DNA of 64,000 bases from Arthrobacter sp. ov118 (GTDB lineage: Bacteria > Actinomycetota > Actinomycetes > Actinomycetales > Micrococcaceae), in contig NZ_FPAY01000009.1 in assembly GCF_900116495.1 (NCBI RefSeq), positions 124,001-188,000 on the forward strand. The letters are read 5' to 3'. The notes beneath the pieces were generated by a model. It made no database searches and was not told the origin of the DNA. It saw only the letters and a list, made by a program, of their open reading frames with translations. Every line of letters starts with the position of its first letter. Positions within the stretch are counted from its first letter, which is position 1. Positions 1-7,914 of this stretch are shown in pieces. Both the position numbers and the translations under genes were made by a program.

Positions 1-1
1 C

Positions 2-958
2 GGGGCCACCGTGGTGCTGGAACGCGGTTTCGATCCCGGCCGCGTCCTGCAGCTCATCGCGGAGCGCGGCGTGACAATGCTGATGGGAGTTCCCACCCAG
101 TACTTGATGCTGGCCGAACACCCGGACTTTGCCCATGCCGAGCTGGGCAGCCTGCGCCAGGCGGTGGTGGGCGGGGCGCCGATGCCGGCGCCGCTGCTGC
201 GGATCTGGCACCGCCGTGGGGTGGCCCTGAGCCAGGGTTACGGACTGACCGAGGCGTCCCCGAATGTGCTGTGTCTGCCGAACGATGACGCCGAACGGAT
301 GGTCGGCTATTCGGGCAAGCCGTACCCGCACGTCGCCGTCGCCGTGGCGGATCCCGTCACCGGGGAAATCCTGGACGGCGCCGCCAGCGGCGAGCTGCTG
401 GTGGGGGGCCCGGGGGTGTTCGCCGGTTATTTCCGCGACCCCGCCGCCACGGCGGCCGTCCTCGTCGACGGCTGGCTGCGCACCGGCGACCTCGTAGAGC
501 GCGACGCCGAGGGGTACATCAAGGTGGTGGACCGGCTCAAGGACATCTACATCTCCGGCGGCGAGAACGTGGCCCCCGCCGAGGTCGAGGCCGCCCTGCT
601 GGCGCACCCCGCGGTGGCGCAGGCCGCCGTCGTCGGGGTGGAGGACGCGCACTGGGGCGAAAGCGGCATGGCATTCGTGGTGGTCCGGCCCGGCATGGCC
701 ACGGACGAGCAGGAACTGCTGGAGCACTGCGCCTCCCGGCTGGCCCGCTTCAAGGTCCCGACAGGGGTCGAAATGGTCCCGGCGCTGCCCCGCACGGCAC
801 TGAACAAGGTGCTCCGCGCCAAGCTGCGCGAAGAACTGGCCGGACGTGAACCGGCAGTACGTGAACTTGCAGTACGTGAACTTGCAGTACGCGAGCCGGC
901 CGGAACTGCCGGGCGGGCTTCGTCGCAGCGCTCTCCCGCGGCGGGGGAGCGGGAGTGA
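2..958 (+). CDS. AMP-dependent acyl-CoA synthetase/ligase, 3' part
   Basis: Truncated by the left edge: the reading frame is open from base 2 and the first codons already read as protein, so the N-terminal half is missing. The visible 319 residues hold the later ANL-superfamily motifs: the aromatic YGLTEASP segment that contacts the adenylate, the hinge region GWLRTGDL followed by DRLKDIYISGGENV, and a C-terminal lid ending in the catalytic-lysine motif LNKVLR. It activates a carboxylic acid, probably a fatty or aromatic acid, as an acyl-adenylate and then an acyl-CoA thioester in the cytoplasm. The substrate cannot be told from this part. A repetitive Arg/Glu/Val tail follows the lid. The stop codon overlaps the GTG of the TetR gene (GTGA), which implies coupled translation. 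Confidence 0.88.
   Translation, partial: GATVVLERGFDPGRVLQLIAERGVTMLMGVPTQYLMLAEHPDFAHAELGSLRQAVVGGAPMPAPLLRIWHRRGVALSQGYGLTEASPNVLCLPNDDAERMVGYSGKPYPHVAVAVADPVTGEILDGAASGELLVGGPGVFAGYFRDPAATAAVLVDGWLRTGDLVERDAEGYIKVVDRLKDIYISGGENVAPAEVEAALLAHPAVAQAAVVGVEDAHWGESGMAFVVVRPGMATDEQELLEHCASRLARFKVPTGVEMVPALPRTALNKVLRAKLREELAGREPAVRELAVRELAVREPAGTAGRASSQRSPAAGERE
845..904 (+). repeat. 15-bp in-frame tandem repeat in synthetase tail
   Basis: Three near-identical 15-bp units (core CGTGAACTTGCAGTA at 860-874 and 875-889, a variant at 845-859) and a decayed fourth unit. They encode repeats of V-R-E-L/P-A. They lie beyond the conserved lid domain, so they lengthen the tail without touching catalysis. 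Confidence 0.8.
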
Positions 959-1632
959 GCGCGGCACCGCGCACCGCACGGGGCACGCGCACCCGGGCCA
1001 AACTGCTCGAGGCAGCGGAGTCGGTCTTCGCTTCGGTGGGCTATCACGAGGCCTCGATCGTCAAGATCACCGAGGCGGCCGGCGTCGGCCTCGGCACGTT
1101 CTACCTGTACTTCGACGGCAAGCAGTCCATCTTCGATGAAGTGGTCGAGGACCTGAACCGGCGAGTCCGGCACGCCATGACCGACGCCGCCAGAAGCGCC
1201 GGCACCCGGCTAGAGGCGGAACGGGCTGGCTTCCGGGCCTTCTTCCGCTTCACCGCCCAGCACCCCGCCCTGTACCGGATAGTCCGCCAGGCCGAATTCG
1301 TCTCGCCCGGCGCCTTGCGGCTGCACTACACGCGGATCGTCAACGGCTACATCGAAGGCTTGAAGGCGGCCCAGCTCACCGGCGAGGTCCGGGAGATGGA
1401 TCCCACCGTGGCCGCCTGGGCCCTGATGGGCATCGGCGAGCTGATCGGCATGCGCTGGGTCCTTTGGGACGAGGAAGGCGCCGAACCTGCCGCCGGAGCC
1501 CGGCCGGAGGTACCCGAAGAGGTCTTTGAGGAAATGATGCAGTTCATCGAACGGGCCCTTGCGCCCAGCCCCGGCTCTGCCCCCGCCACGACCGCGAACC
1601 CCACCCCGCCCCAGGAAGGGACAGCCTCATGA
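955..1632 (+). CDS. TetR/AcrR family transcriptional regulator
   Basis: 225 aa. Residues about 12-60 form a typical TetR helix-turn-helix: the segment from KLLEAAESVF to the recognition helix GVGLGTFYLYF, which is the family signature. The C-terminal ligand domain shows no recognisable specificity and ends in a Pro/Ala-rich tail. The GTG start overlaps the upstream synthetase stop, and the TGA overlaps the ATG of the downstream hydrolase, so the three genes form one translationally coupled run. A fatty-acid or aromatic-acid responsive repressor of its own operon fits this context, but that is inference from neighbours. Confidence 0.9.
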   Translation: MSAAPRTARGTRTRAKLLEAAESVFASVGYHEASIVKITEAAGVGLGTFYLYFDGKQSIFDEVVEDLNRRVRHAMTDAARSAGTRLEAERAGFRAFFRFTAQHPALYRIVRQAEFVSPGALRLHYTRIVNGYIEGLKAAQLTGEVREMDPTVAAWALMGIGELIGMRWVLWDEEGAEPAAGARPEVPEEVFEEMMQFIERALAPSPGSAPATTANPTPPQEGTAS

Positions 1633-2531
1633 CCCAGACAACCAGCCAGGACACTTACCGCACCGCCGAAGTCGCGGTCCGTGGCGGCACGCTCCACACC
1701 GGCATCTGGGGCCCAACGGATCCCGACGCCCCGACCATCCTCGCCGTCCACGGCGTCACCGCATCGCACAAGGCCTGGCCGTACTTGGCCGCGGCCCTGC
1801 CCGAGGTGCGGATCATCGCCCCGGACCTTCGCGGGCGCGGCCGCAGCAACTCGCTGCCGGCGCCGTATGGCATGACCTCGCACGCGGAAGACCTCGCGGC
1901 CGTGCTCGCGGAGCTGGCCCCGGGGCCAGTCGTCGTGGTGGGTCACTCGATGGGCGGCTTCGCCTCCCTCGTCCTCGCCAACCTGTTTCCGGAGCGCGTC
2001 CGCTCGCTCGTGCTGGTGGACGGCGGCCTGCCGCTGCAGGTCCCGGAGGGGCTCTCGGACGAGGAAGTCATTTCCTCGGTCCTGGGCGCGGCGGCCGAAC
2101 GCTTGAACGCCACGTTCCCGAGCCGTGAAGTGTACCGGTCCTTCTGGCGGCAGCACCCGGCTTTCAGCGAGGACTGGAGCCCTCTCGTGGACGCCTACGT
2201 GGAGTACGACCTCACCGGCGAGGAGCCTGAGCTCAGGCCGGCCACGCGCTACCAGGCCATGGCGGAGGACACCGCCGACCTGCACCGCGGTGCCTCGTTG
2301 CTGAAGGCGCTGGACGAGCTCGCGGTGGAAGCCGAGGTCCTGCGGGCGCCGCGCGGCTTGCTCAACGAACCCGCCGCCCTTTATTCGCCCGGCTACCTGG
2401 ACGCCTGGGCGGAGAAACTGCCGTCCCTGCGGGTCCGCGAGGTGCCGGAGGTCAATCACTACACGATCGTCATGGGCGAGGCCGGAGCCGCCGCGGTGGC
2501 ACGCCGCGTGCGGGAAGCCCTGGAGAGCTAG
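1629..2531 (+). CDS. Alpha/beta-fold hydrolase
   Basis: 300 aa, the usual size. The oxyanion-hole motif is HGVTASHKAW (residues 41-50), the nucleophile elbow is GHSMGG with Ser107, and a likely catalytic His lies in EVNHYT near the C-terminus. No signal peptide, so cytoplasmic. The ATG overlaps the TetR stop (ATGA). Next to an acyl-CoA synthetase it may hydrolyse an ester or lactone, releasing the acid that the synthetase activates; the substrate is unknown. Its last 4 bp overlap the convergent moaD. Confidence 0.88.
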   Translation: MTQTTSQDTYRTAEVAVRGGTLHTGIWGPTDPDAPTILAVHGVTASHKAWPYLAAALPEVRIIAPDLRGRGRSNSLPAPYGMTSHAEDLAAVLAELAPGPVVVVGHSMGGFASLVLANLFPERVRSLVLVDGGLPLQVPEGLSDEEVISSVLGAAAERLNATFPSREVYRSFWRQHPAFSEDWSPLVDAYVEYDLTGEEPELRPATRYQAMAEDTADLHRGASLLKALDELAVEAEVLRAPRGLLNEPAALYSPGYLDAWAEKLPSLRVREVPEVNHYTIVMGEAGAAAVARRVREALES

Positions 2532-2794
2532 CCCCCGGCGAAAGGCGGCAGGACGTCCACAACGTCGGCGGGCTTGAGCGCCGCGGCGTGGTCACGCACG
2601 GCCACTTCGTTGAGCAGGAAGCTGGAACGGGACAGGATCCGGGCCAGGGGAGGAGTGCCGGCCGGCGGTTCGGGCCGCTCGACGGCGAGGATTGCCTCGA
2701 GCAGCGAGGCGAGCGTGTCGCCGTCGGAGAGCTCGAAGCGTTCTTCATCCACGCCGGCGGCAGCGCGCGCGGCAGCGAAGTAGCGTACGTTCAC
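2528..2794 (-). CDS. moaD: MoaD/ThiS family sulfur carrier, small subunit of molybdopterin synthase
   Basis: 88 aa with a ubiquitin-like fold and the required C-terminal Gly-Gly (DVLPPFAGG). In its thiocarboxylated form this subunit donates sulfur to precursor Z (cPMP) in a complex with MoaE, which is encoded about 7.5 kb away at 10146. It lies 7 bp downstream of moaA on the same strand, so the two are co-transcribed. A plain ThiS is less likely because of the moaA linkage. The MoeB-type activating enzyme is not in this window. Confidence 0.9.
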   Translation of the reverse strand: MNVRYFAAARAAAGVDEERFELSDGDTLASLLEAILAVERPEPPAGTPPLARILSRSSFLLNEVAVRDHAAALKPADVVDVLPPFAGG

Positions 2795-2801
2795 GAAAAA
2801 G

Positions 2802-3935
2802 TCAGCCTCCGATGGCGCTCATGCTGCGGTCCGGCTGGACAAAGTCGGCGGCGCCGAGACCCACGTGGTCCATGCCGTGGGCTTTGGGCTTGATCCACAT
2901 GGCATCCTGCCAGCGTTCGGCGAGCTGTTCGTCGCTGGCGCCCTCGCGCAGCAGACCCAGCAGGTCCGCTTCCTCGCGGGAGAACAGGCAGCTCATGATC
3001 TTGCCCTCGGCAGTGATGCGGGTGCGGCGGCAATCTGAGCAGAACGGCTCGGTAACGGAGGCGATGATGCCCACGGTACCGAGCACGGGGCCGGTGGCCT
3101 CGGAGGAGCCGGGAACGCGGGCCCGGACTTCGAACCGTTCCGCGGGCGCACCGTCACGGTCCCGCGGATCGGAGCTGAGCACGTAGTCGGTGGAGAGCAA
3201 TTCGCGGATCTCCGCGGCGGTGATCATGTCCCGGCGGGTCCAGCCGTGGTCCGCGTCGAGCGGCATCTGCTCGATGAAGCGCAGCTCATAGCCGCGCTCC
3301 AGGGCCCAGGCCAGCAGGGCCGGAGACTCGGCGTCGTTGATTCCGCGCATAAGCACGGCGTTGAGCTTGACCGGGCCCAGGCCGGCCGCCCAGGCGGCGT
3401 CCACACCGGCCAGGACCCTGTTCAGGAAGGGGCGGCGGGTCAACTTGGCAAACGTTTCCTCGTGCAGCGAATCCAGGGAGACATTGATCCTGGACAGGCC
3501 CGCGGCCTTGAGCCCGGCGGCCTTCTTGTCCAGGCCCACGCCATTGGTGGTCATGGAGATCGGCAGGGTCGGGTGGGCTTGGCGCAGGGCGGCGATGATG
3601 TCCAGCAGGTCTGCGCGCACCAGCGGTTCACCGCCGGTCAGCCGGAGTTCACGCACGCCCAGCATGTCGACGCCGATCCGGACGATGCGCACGATTTCCT
3701 CCGCGGACATGACGGCCTGCTTCGCAAGCCAGTCCAGCCCTTCGGCCGGCATGCAGTACGTGCACCGCAGATTGCACTTGTCCGTCAGTGACAGCCGCAT
3801 GTCCGTGGCACGGCGGCCGAAACGGTCCACGAGCCCGGCAGGCAGGCCCTCGGGGCGTCCGGACAGTGCGGGCGCCGCAGCCTGGCCCGCTTCGGGACTG
3901 CCGGCCAGCAGGGGCATACCCAGTTGAACTGTCAT
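2802..3935 (-). CDS. moaA: GTP 3',8-cyclase
   Basis: 377 aa radical SAM enzyme for the first step of molybdenum cofactor synthesis (GTP to 3',8-cyclo-GTP, which MoaC then converts to cPMP). The N-terminal cluster is Cys54, Cys58, Cys61 (CNLRCTYC). The C-terminal second cluster shows CSDCRRTRIT with a further Cys in MSCLFS. It ends in Gly-Gly, which is essential in characterised MoaA proteins. The ATG sits 6 nt behind a TAGCCT -10 element, so the mRNA is probably leaderless. Divergent from the two-component system. Confidence 0.96.
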   Translation of the reverse strand: MTVQLGMPLLAGSPEAGQAAAPALSGRPEGLPAGLVDRFGRRATDMRLSLTDKCNLRCTYCMPAEGLDWLAKQAVMSAEEIVRIVRIGVDMLGVRELRLTGGEPLVRADLLDIIAALRQAHPTLPISMTTNGVGLDKKAAGLKAAGLSRINVSLDSLHEETFAKLTRRPFLNRVLAGVDAAWAAGLGPVKLNAVLMRGINDAESPALLAWALERGYELRFIEQMPLDADHGWTRRDMITAAEIRELLSTDYVLSSDPRDRDGAPAERFEVRARVPGSSEATGPVLGTVGIIASVTEPFCSDCRRTRITAEGKIMSCLFSREEADLLGLLREGASDEQLAERWQDAMWIKPKAHGMDHVGLGAADFVQPDRSMSAIGG

Positions 3936-3941
3936 AGAGTC

Positions 3942-3947
3942 AGGCTA
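3942..3947 (-). promoter_or_regulatory. -10 element of leaderless moaA promoter
   Basis: TAGCCT on the minus strand, followed by 6 nt and the moaA ATG. This spacing puts the transcript start at or next to the start codon. No convincing -35 box. Confidence 0.6.
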
Positions 3948-4055
3948 CGCCACCTCGCGGCGGTCGTCACAGCCGCATGACGACAGGGATATTACGGGTT
4001 CGGGAAGGATGCCCTGCGGGGATCAGGATGCCTGCCCGCGGCGGGGTCGCGAACC

Positions 4056-4061
4056 TATGCT
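4056..4061 (+). promoter_or_regulatory. -10 element of leaderless response-regulator promoter
   Basis: TATGCT followed by 6 nt and the GTG at 4068. It supports GTG as the true start of the response regulator and a leaderless mRNA. Confidence 0.55.
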
Positions 4062-4067
4062 GGAAGC

Positions 4068-4811
4068 GTGAACAAGACCCAGCCGGCCCCGGACGCGGCG
4101 GAGCACCGGCGCATCCTCCTCGTTGAAGACGAGCCGACCATCGCCGGGGTTGTCCGCGACTATCTCGTCCAGGCCGGATTCCAGGTGGTCCTGGCGGCGG
4201 ACGGGTTTGCCGCCCTCCGCCTCGCCGCCGAACGCCGACCTGACCTTGTCCTGCTGGACCGGATGCTGCCCGGACTCGACGGCGTGGAAGTCTGCCGCCG
4301 GCTCCGGGCAGCACACAGCGTCCCCGTCATCATGCTCACGGCCCTTGGAACCGAGGACGACCGCATCCTGGGCCTTGAGGCCGGCGCGGACGACTACGTC
4401 ACCAAGCCCTTCTCACCGCGTGAACTGGTCCTGCGGGTCCGTTCGGTCCTGCGCCGAAGCCTTCCGGAATTCAGCCCGGAGCCTTCCGTCGAAGTGGGCG
4501 GCTTCGACTTGAGCCCGGCCGCGCGCACGGTCTCCCGGCACGGCCGGCCGCTGGCGCTGACGGCCCGGGAATTCGACCTGCTGGCCTTCATGTTGCGCCG
4601 GCCCCGCCAGGTTTTCAGCCGCGAAGAGCTCATGAAGGCCGTCTGGGGCTGGGACTACGGCGACCTCTCCACGGTGACCGTCCACGTGCGACGGCTTCGC
4701 GAGAAAATCGAGCAGGATCCCACCAAGCCCGCCATCCTGAAAACGGTCTGGGGTGTGGGATACCGGCTCGATCCGAGCGACGAGGAGGAACCGGCCGGTG
4801 CAGACCTCTGA
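4068..4811 (+). CDS. OmpR/PhoB-family response regulator
   Basis: 247 aa. The receiver domain (about residues 14-128) has the acidic pair in VEDEP, phosphoacceptor Asp64 in LVLLDRMLPG, and the switch Lys in YVTKPFSP. The winged-helix DNA-binding domain (about 145-240) ends with the typical VTVHVRRLREKIE and TVWGVGYRL segments. Paired with the histidine kinase whose start codon overlaps its end. Lying between moaA and the molybdoenzyme gene, it may control the molybdoenzyme operon; that is a guess from position. Confidence 0.95.
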   Translation: MNKTQPAPDAAEHRRILLVEDEPTIAGVVRDYLVQAGFQVVLAADGFAALRLAAERRPDLVLLDRMLPGLDGVEVCRRLRAAHSVPVIMLTALGTEDDRILGLEAGADDYVTKPFSPRELVLRVRSVLRRSLPEFSPEPSVEVGGFDLSPAARTVSRHGRPLALTAREFDLLAFMLRRPRQVFSREELMKAVWGWDYGDLSTVTVHVRRLREKIEQDPTKPAILKTVWGVGYRLDPSDEEEPAGADL

Positions 4812-6177
4812 ACTCCTGACCATCATCGGCTGGGCTGTGGCGTGGGGCGTCCTGATCGGGGCCGCTTCACTGCTCATCCTGAAACCGCTGCGCAGGGCAT
4901 CCTTCGCAGTGCAGATCTGTGTGGTGGTGCTCGCTGCGGTCGCCGTCCTGACGGCCGGCATGGTCAGCGCCTTTAACGCCATGTTCATTTCCGCACGGGA
5001 CCTTGAGGTCATGTGGTACGTCCTGGCCGTGGCCTCGGCGGTGGCCATTGCCATCGCGCTCGTGCTGGGATCGCGGGTGTCGCGGAACGCCAAGGAACTG
5101 GCCGACGCCGCCCGGAGCATCGGCCGCGGCGAGAGCCCGGGGATCCAGTCCGCGGTCATGAGCCACGAGCTCGCCGCCCTCGCCGCCGAACTCGAAGCCA
5201 GCAGCCGGATGCTGGAGGCATCACGGGAGCGCGAGGCGGCCGTCGAGAACGCCCGCCGCGAGCTCGTCAGCTGGATCTCGCATGATTTGAGGACTCCGCT
5301 GGCGAGCATGCGGGCCATGACCGAGGCACTCGAGGACGGCATGGCGGCGGACGTCCCGGGCTACTACCGGAAGATCATCGCGCAGACCGACCTCATGGCC
5401 GGCATGGTCAACGACCTTTTGGAGCTGTCCCGGATCCATGCCGGAACCATGCGGCTGAAGGCTGAGCCTTTGGATCTGTACGACCTCGCCAGCGACGCCA
5501 TCGCCGACCTCGCCGCGCTGGCGGGACAGCATGGCATAACGCTCGACGGCGGCGGCCGGCGGGAATGTCTGGCTCTCGCGGACGGCCCTTCGATGGGACG
5601 CGCCGTCCGGAACGTCGTGCTCAACGCCATTGTCCACAGCGCCCCCGGCTCCCGCGTTACCGTGGAGGTGGGGCGGAAAGGCGACCGGGCCGTCGTCGCT
5701 GTCACGGACGGCTGCGGCGGGATCCCCGAAGAAGACCTGCCGCATGTTTTCGAGACCGGCTGGCAGAAGGATCCCTCCCGGCGGCGGGCCGGCAGGCCGT
5801 CCGTTAAGGGCCGCCTGTCCGGTGAGGATGATCACGGACCGGGTGATGGTGCCGGCATTCTCCGGCCGGACGGGCCGCAGGAGGAGCCGACGGGTGCCCT
5901 GCGCTACAGCGGGGCCGGACTTGGCCTGAGCATCGTTGCCGGAATCGTCAGTGCCCACCAGGGCACCGTCAGCGTGGAAAACGTCGACGGCGGCTGCCGC
6001 TTCTCGCTGCTGCTTCCCGCCGAGGGGCTTCACGGCCAAGTTCTCAGGCAGGGGCCCGCTGCCGGCCTGCCCTCCACCGGCATGCCGTCCGCCGACGCTT
6101 CACGGGCCGCCGGTTCGCAGGAGATGGTTCTGCCTGGCCCGGCGCAAGAGCAGATCCAGACAGGACGCACACCGTGA
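4798..6177 (+). CDS. Sensor histidine kinase with enlarged ATP lid
   Basis: 459 aa from GTG 4798, chosen because AGGAGG at 4783-4788 lies 9 nt upstream. Three hydrophobic segments (about residues 5-30, 36-62, 72-91) with almost no extracytoplasmic domain suggest sensing in the membrane. A HAMP-like linker is followed by the H-box SHDLRTPL (phospho-His about 162) and a HATPase domain with an N-box (NVVLNAIVHS), a G1 box (DGCGGIP) and a G2 box (GAGLGLSIV). Between G1 and G2 there is a Pro/Gly-rich, charged insertion of about 40 residues where the short ATP lid normally lies. Overlaps the response regulator by 14 bp. Confidence 0.93.
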   Translation: MQTSELLTIIGWAVAWGVLIGAASLLILKPLRRASFAVQICVVVLAAVAVLTAGMVSAFNAMFISARDLEVMWYVLAVASAVAIAIALVLGSRVSRNAKELADAARSIGRGESPGIQSAVMSHELAALAAELEASSRMLEASREREAAVENARRELVSWISHDLRTPLASMRAMTEALEDGMAADVPGYYRKIIAQTDLMAGMVNDLLELSRIHAGTMRLKAEPLDLYDLASDAIADLAALAGQHGITLDGGGRRECLALADGPSMGRAVRNVVLNAIVHSAPGSRVTVEVGRKGDRAVVAVTDGCGGIPEEDLPHVFETGWQKDPSRRRAGRPSVKGRLSGEDDHGPGDGAGILRPDGPQEEPTGALRYSGAGLGLSIVAGIVSAHQGTVSVENVDGGCRFSLLLPAEGLHGQVLRQGPAAGLPSTGMPSADASRAAGSQEMVLPGPAQEQIQTGRTP

Positions 6178-6212
6178 AGCGCGACGTTGCCCTGGACGGG
6201 CAAGGAGATGAA

Positions 6213-7889
6213 ATGGACGAGACGCGCGCTGGCCACGGCCAGCACGGAGGGAAAGTACAGGTACAGCAAGGACCGGCCCAGCAACCGCAGCCCCGGCAAC
6301 CGCGGCAGCGGCCGCGGCCCCAGCGGCGGCGGGACCTGTGGGCTGCCGGGGCCGGACTGGTGGCCGTCGGAACCGCGGTGCTGCTCGGCGAACTCGCCGC
6401 GGGCCTGGTGAGCCCCACGGTTTCGCCGGTGACCGCCGTCGGCGGGGCCGTGATCGATGCCGTCCCGCCGGGCGTCAAAGAGTGGGTCATTTCGGTGTTT
6501 GGTACGGCGGACAAGGTGGCGCTGCTCGGCGGCATGTCGCTGGTCATCGCCGCGCTCGCGGCCTTGTCCGGTGTCCTCGAAGTGCGGCGCCGATTCGCCG
6601 GGGTGGCCGTCATCGCTGTGTTCGGGGCGGTGGGCCTCGTGGCCGTGGTGAGCCGGGCTGACGCCACTGCCAACGCCATCGCGGTGCCTGTGCTCGTGGC
6701 CCTGGTGGGGATCGCGCTGCTGCGGTGGCTCATCCGAAAACTGTTGGCGTGGCAGGCCGCCGCCCCGGCGGCACCGGCTGCGGCGGCGCCGGACGAAAGT
6801 CCCGCCGGCGAAGCCGCACTGGCACGGCGCCGTTTCCTGTTGGCCCTCGGCGGCACTGCCGCGGGTGCCGGCGTCGTCGGTGTGCTCGCCTCCACCCTGC
6901 GGGGAGCGGCCGCCGTCGTCAGCGATGTGCGCAGCAGGCTGGCCCTCCCGGCGGCCGCCGCGCCCGTGCCGCCCATACCCGCAGGTGCCGAGATCCGGCT
7001 GGACGGCCTGGGGCCGCTCGTGACCCCGAACAAGGACTTCTACCGGATCGATACCGCCCTGCGGGTTCCCCTGGTCGACCCCACTACGTGGACGCTAAAG
7101 GTCGCGGGCATGGTGGAACGCGAGGTAGAACTCGACTTCGCCACCCTCCTGGCCAAGCCCATGACCGAACGCCATGTCACTATCGCCTGCGTTTCCAACG
7201 AGGTGGGCGGGGACCTGATTGGCAATGCCCGCTGGCTCGGCTGGCCGGTCCGCGAGCTGCTCGCCATGGCCGGTCCCAAGCCCGGGGCGGACATGGTGCT
7301 GTCCCGGAGCACGGACGGCTTTACCGCCGGGACGCCGCTGGAGGCCCTCACGGACAGCCGGGACGCGCTGCTGGTCGTGGGAATGAACGGCGAACCGCTC
7401 CCGTTCGAGCACGGCTTCCCTGTCCGGCTGATCGTGCCCGGCCTGTACGGCTACGTCTCGGCCACCAAGTGGGTCACGGAGCTCAAGGTGACCCGCTACT
7501 CGGACGACGTCGCCTACTGGACGCCCCGCGGCTGGAGTGAGCGCGGGCCCATCAAGACCTCGTCGCGGATTGACGTGCCGCAGGACGGGCACGGCGTGAC
7601 GGCGGGGATTGTGGTGTTCGGCGGCGTCGCGTGGGCACAGCATACGGGCATCGGGAAGGTGGAACTGCGGGTCAACCGCGGCGGCTGGCAGCAGGCCGAA
7701 TTGGCCCCGGGCATCTCGAAGGACACGTGGTACCAGTGGAAGCTTCCGCTGGCACTGACGCCGGGACAGTACGAGGTCCAGGTCCGGGCCACAACTCTCG
7801 ACGGCGTCCCACAAGTGGAGGAGTCCGCCCCTGTCGCGCCGAGCGGGGCCACCGGCTTCCACACGGTTAGAGTTATGGTGAATTCCTAG
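6213..7889 (+). CDS. Membrane-anchored molybdopterin-dependent oxidoreductase (sulfite oxidase fold)
   Basis: 558 aa from ATG 6213 (AAGGAG at 6202-6207); a GTG at 6174 overlapping the kinase stop is an alternative start. A Gln/Pro/Arg-rich cytoplasmic start is followed by four hydrophobic helices. Then come a twin-arginine-like ARRRF motif and a fifth helix (LLALGGTAAGAGVVGVLAS), and finally the catalytic domain. The catalytic domain contains the conserved Mo-ligand cysteine in TIACVSNEVGG (about residue 326) and the C-terminal Mo-co dimerisation-type domain. The layout matches the five-helix Sec/Tat dual-targeted molybdoprotein family described in Streptomyces, so the catalytic domain should face outward. 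Electron partner and substrate are unknown. The adjacent cofactor genes supply its Mo centre. Confidence 0.9.
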   Translation: MDETRAGHGQHGGKVQVQQGPAQQPQPRQPRQRPRPQRRRDLWAAGAGLVAVGTAVLLGELAAGLVSPTVSPVTAVGGAVIDAVPPGVKEWVISVFGTADKVALLGGMSLVIAALAALSGVLEVRRRFAGVAVIAVFGAVGLVAVVSRADATANAIAVPVLVALVGIALLRWLIRKLLAWQAAAPAAPAAAAPDESPAGEAALARRRFLLALGGTAAGAGVVGVLASTLRGAAAVVSDVRSRLALPAAAAPVPPIPAGAEIRLDGLGPLVTPNKDFYRIDTALRVPLVDPTTWTLKVAGMVEREVELDFATLLAKPMTERHVTIACVSNEVGGDLIGNARWLGWPVRELLAMAGPKPGADMVLSRSTDGFTAGTPLEALTDSRDALLVVGMNGEPLPFEHGFPVRLIVPGLYGYVSATKWVTELKVTRYSDDVAYWTPRGWSERGPIKTSSRIDVPQDGHGVTAGIVVFGGVAWAQHTGIGKVELRVNRGGWQQAELAPGISKDTWYQWKLPLALTPGQYEVQVRATTLDGVPQVEESAPVAPSGATGFHTVRVMVNS

Positions 7890-7914
7890 CGAGCTGAGCA
7901 AAGGTCAGAACCGC

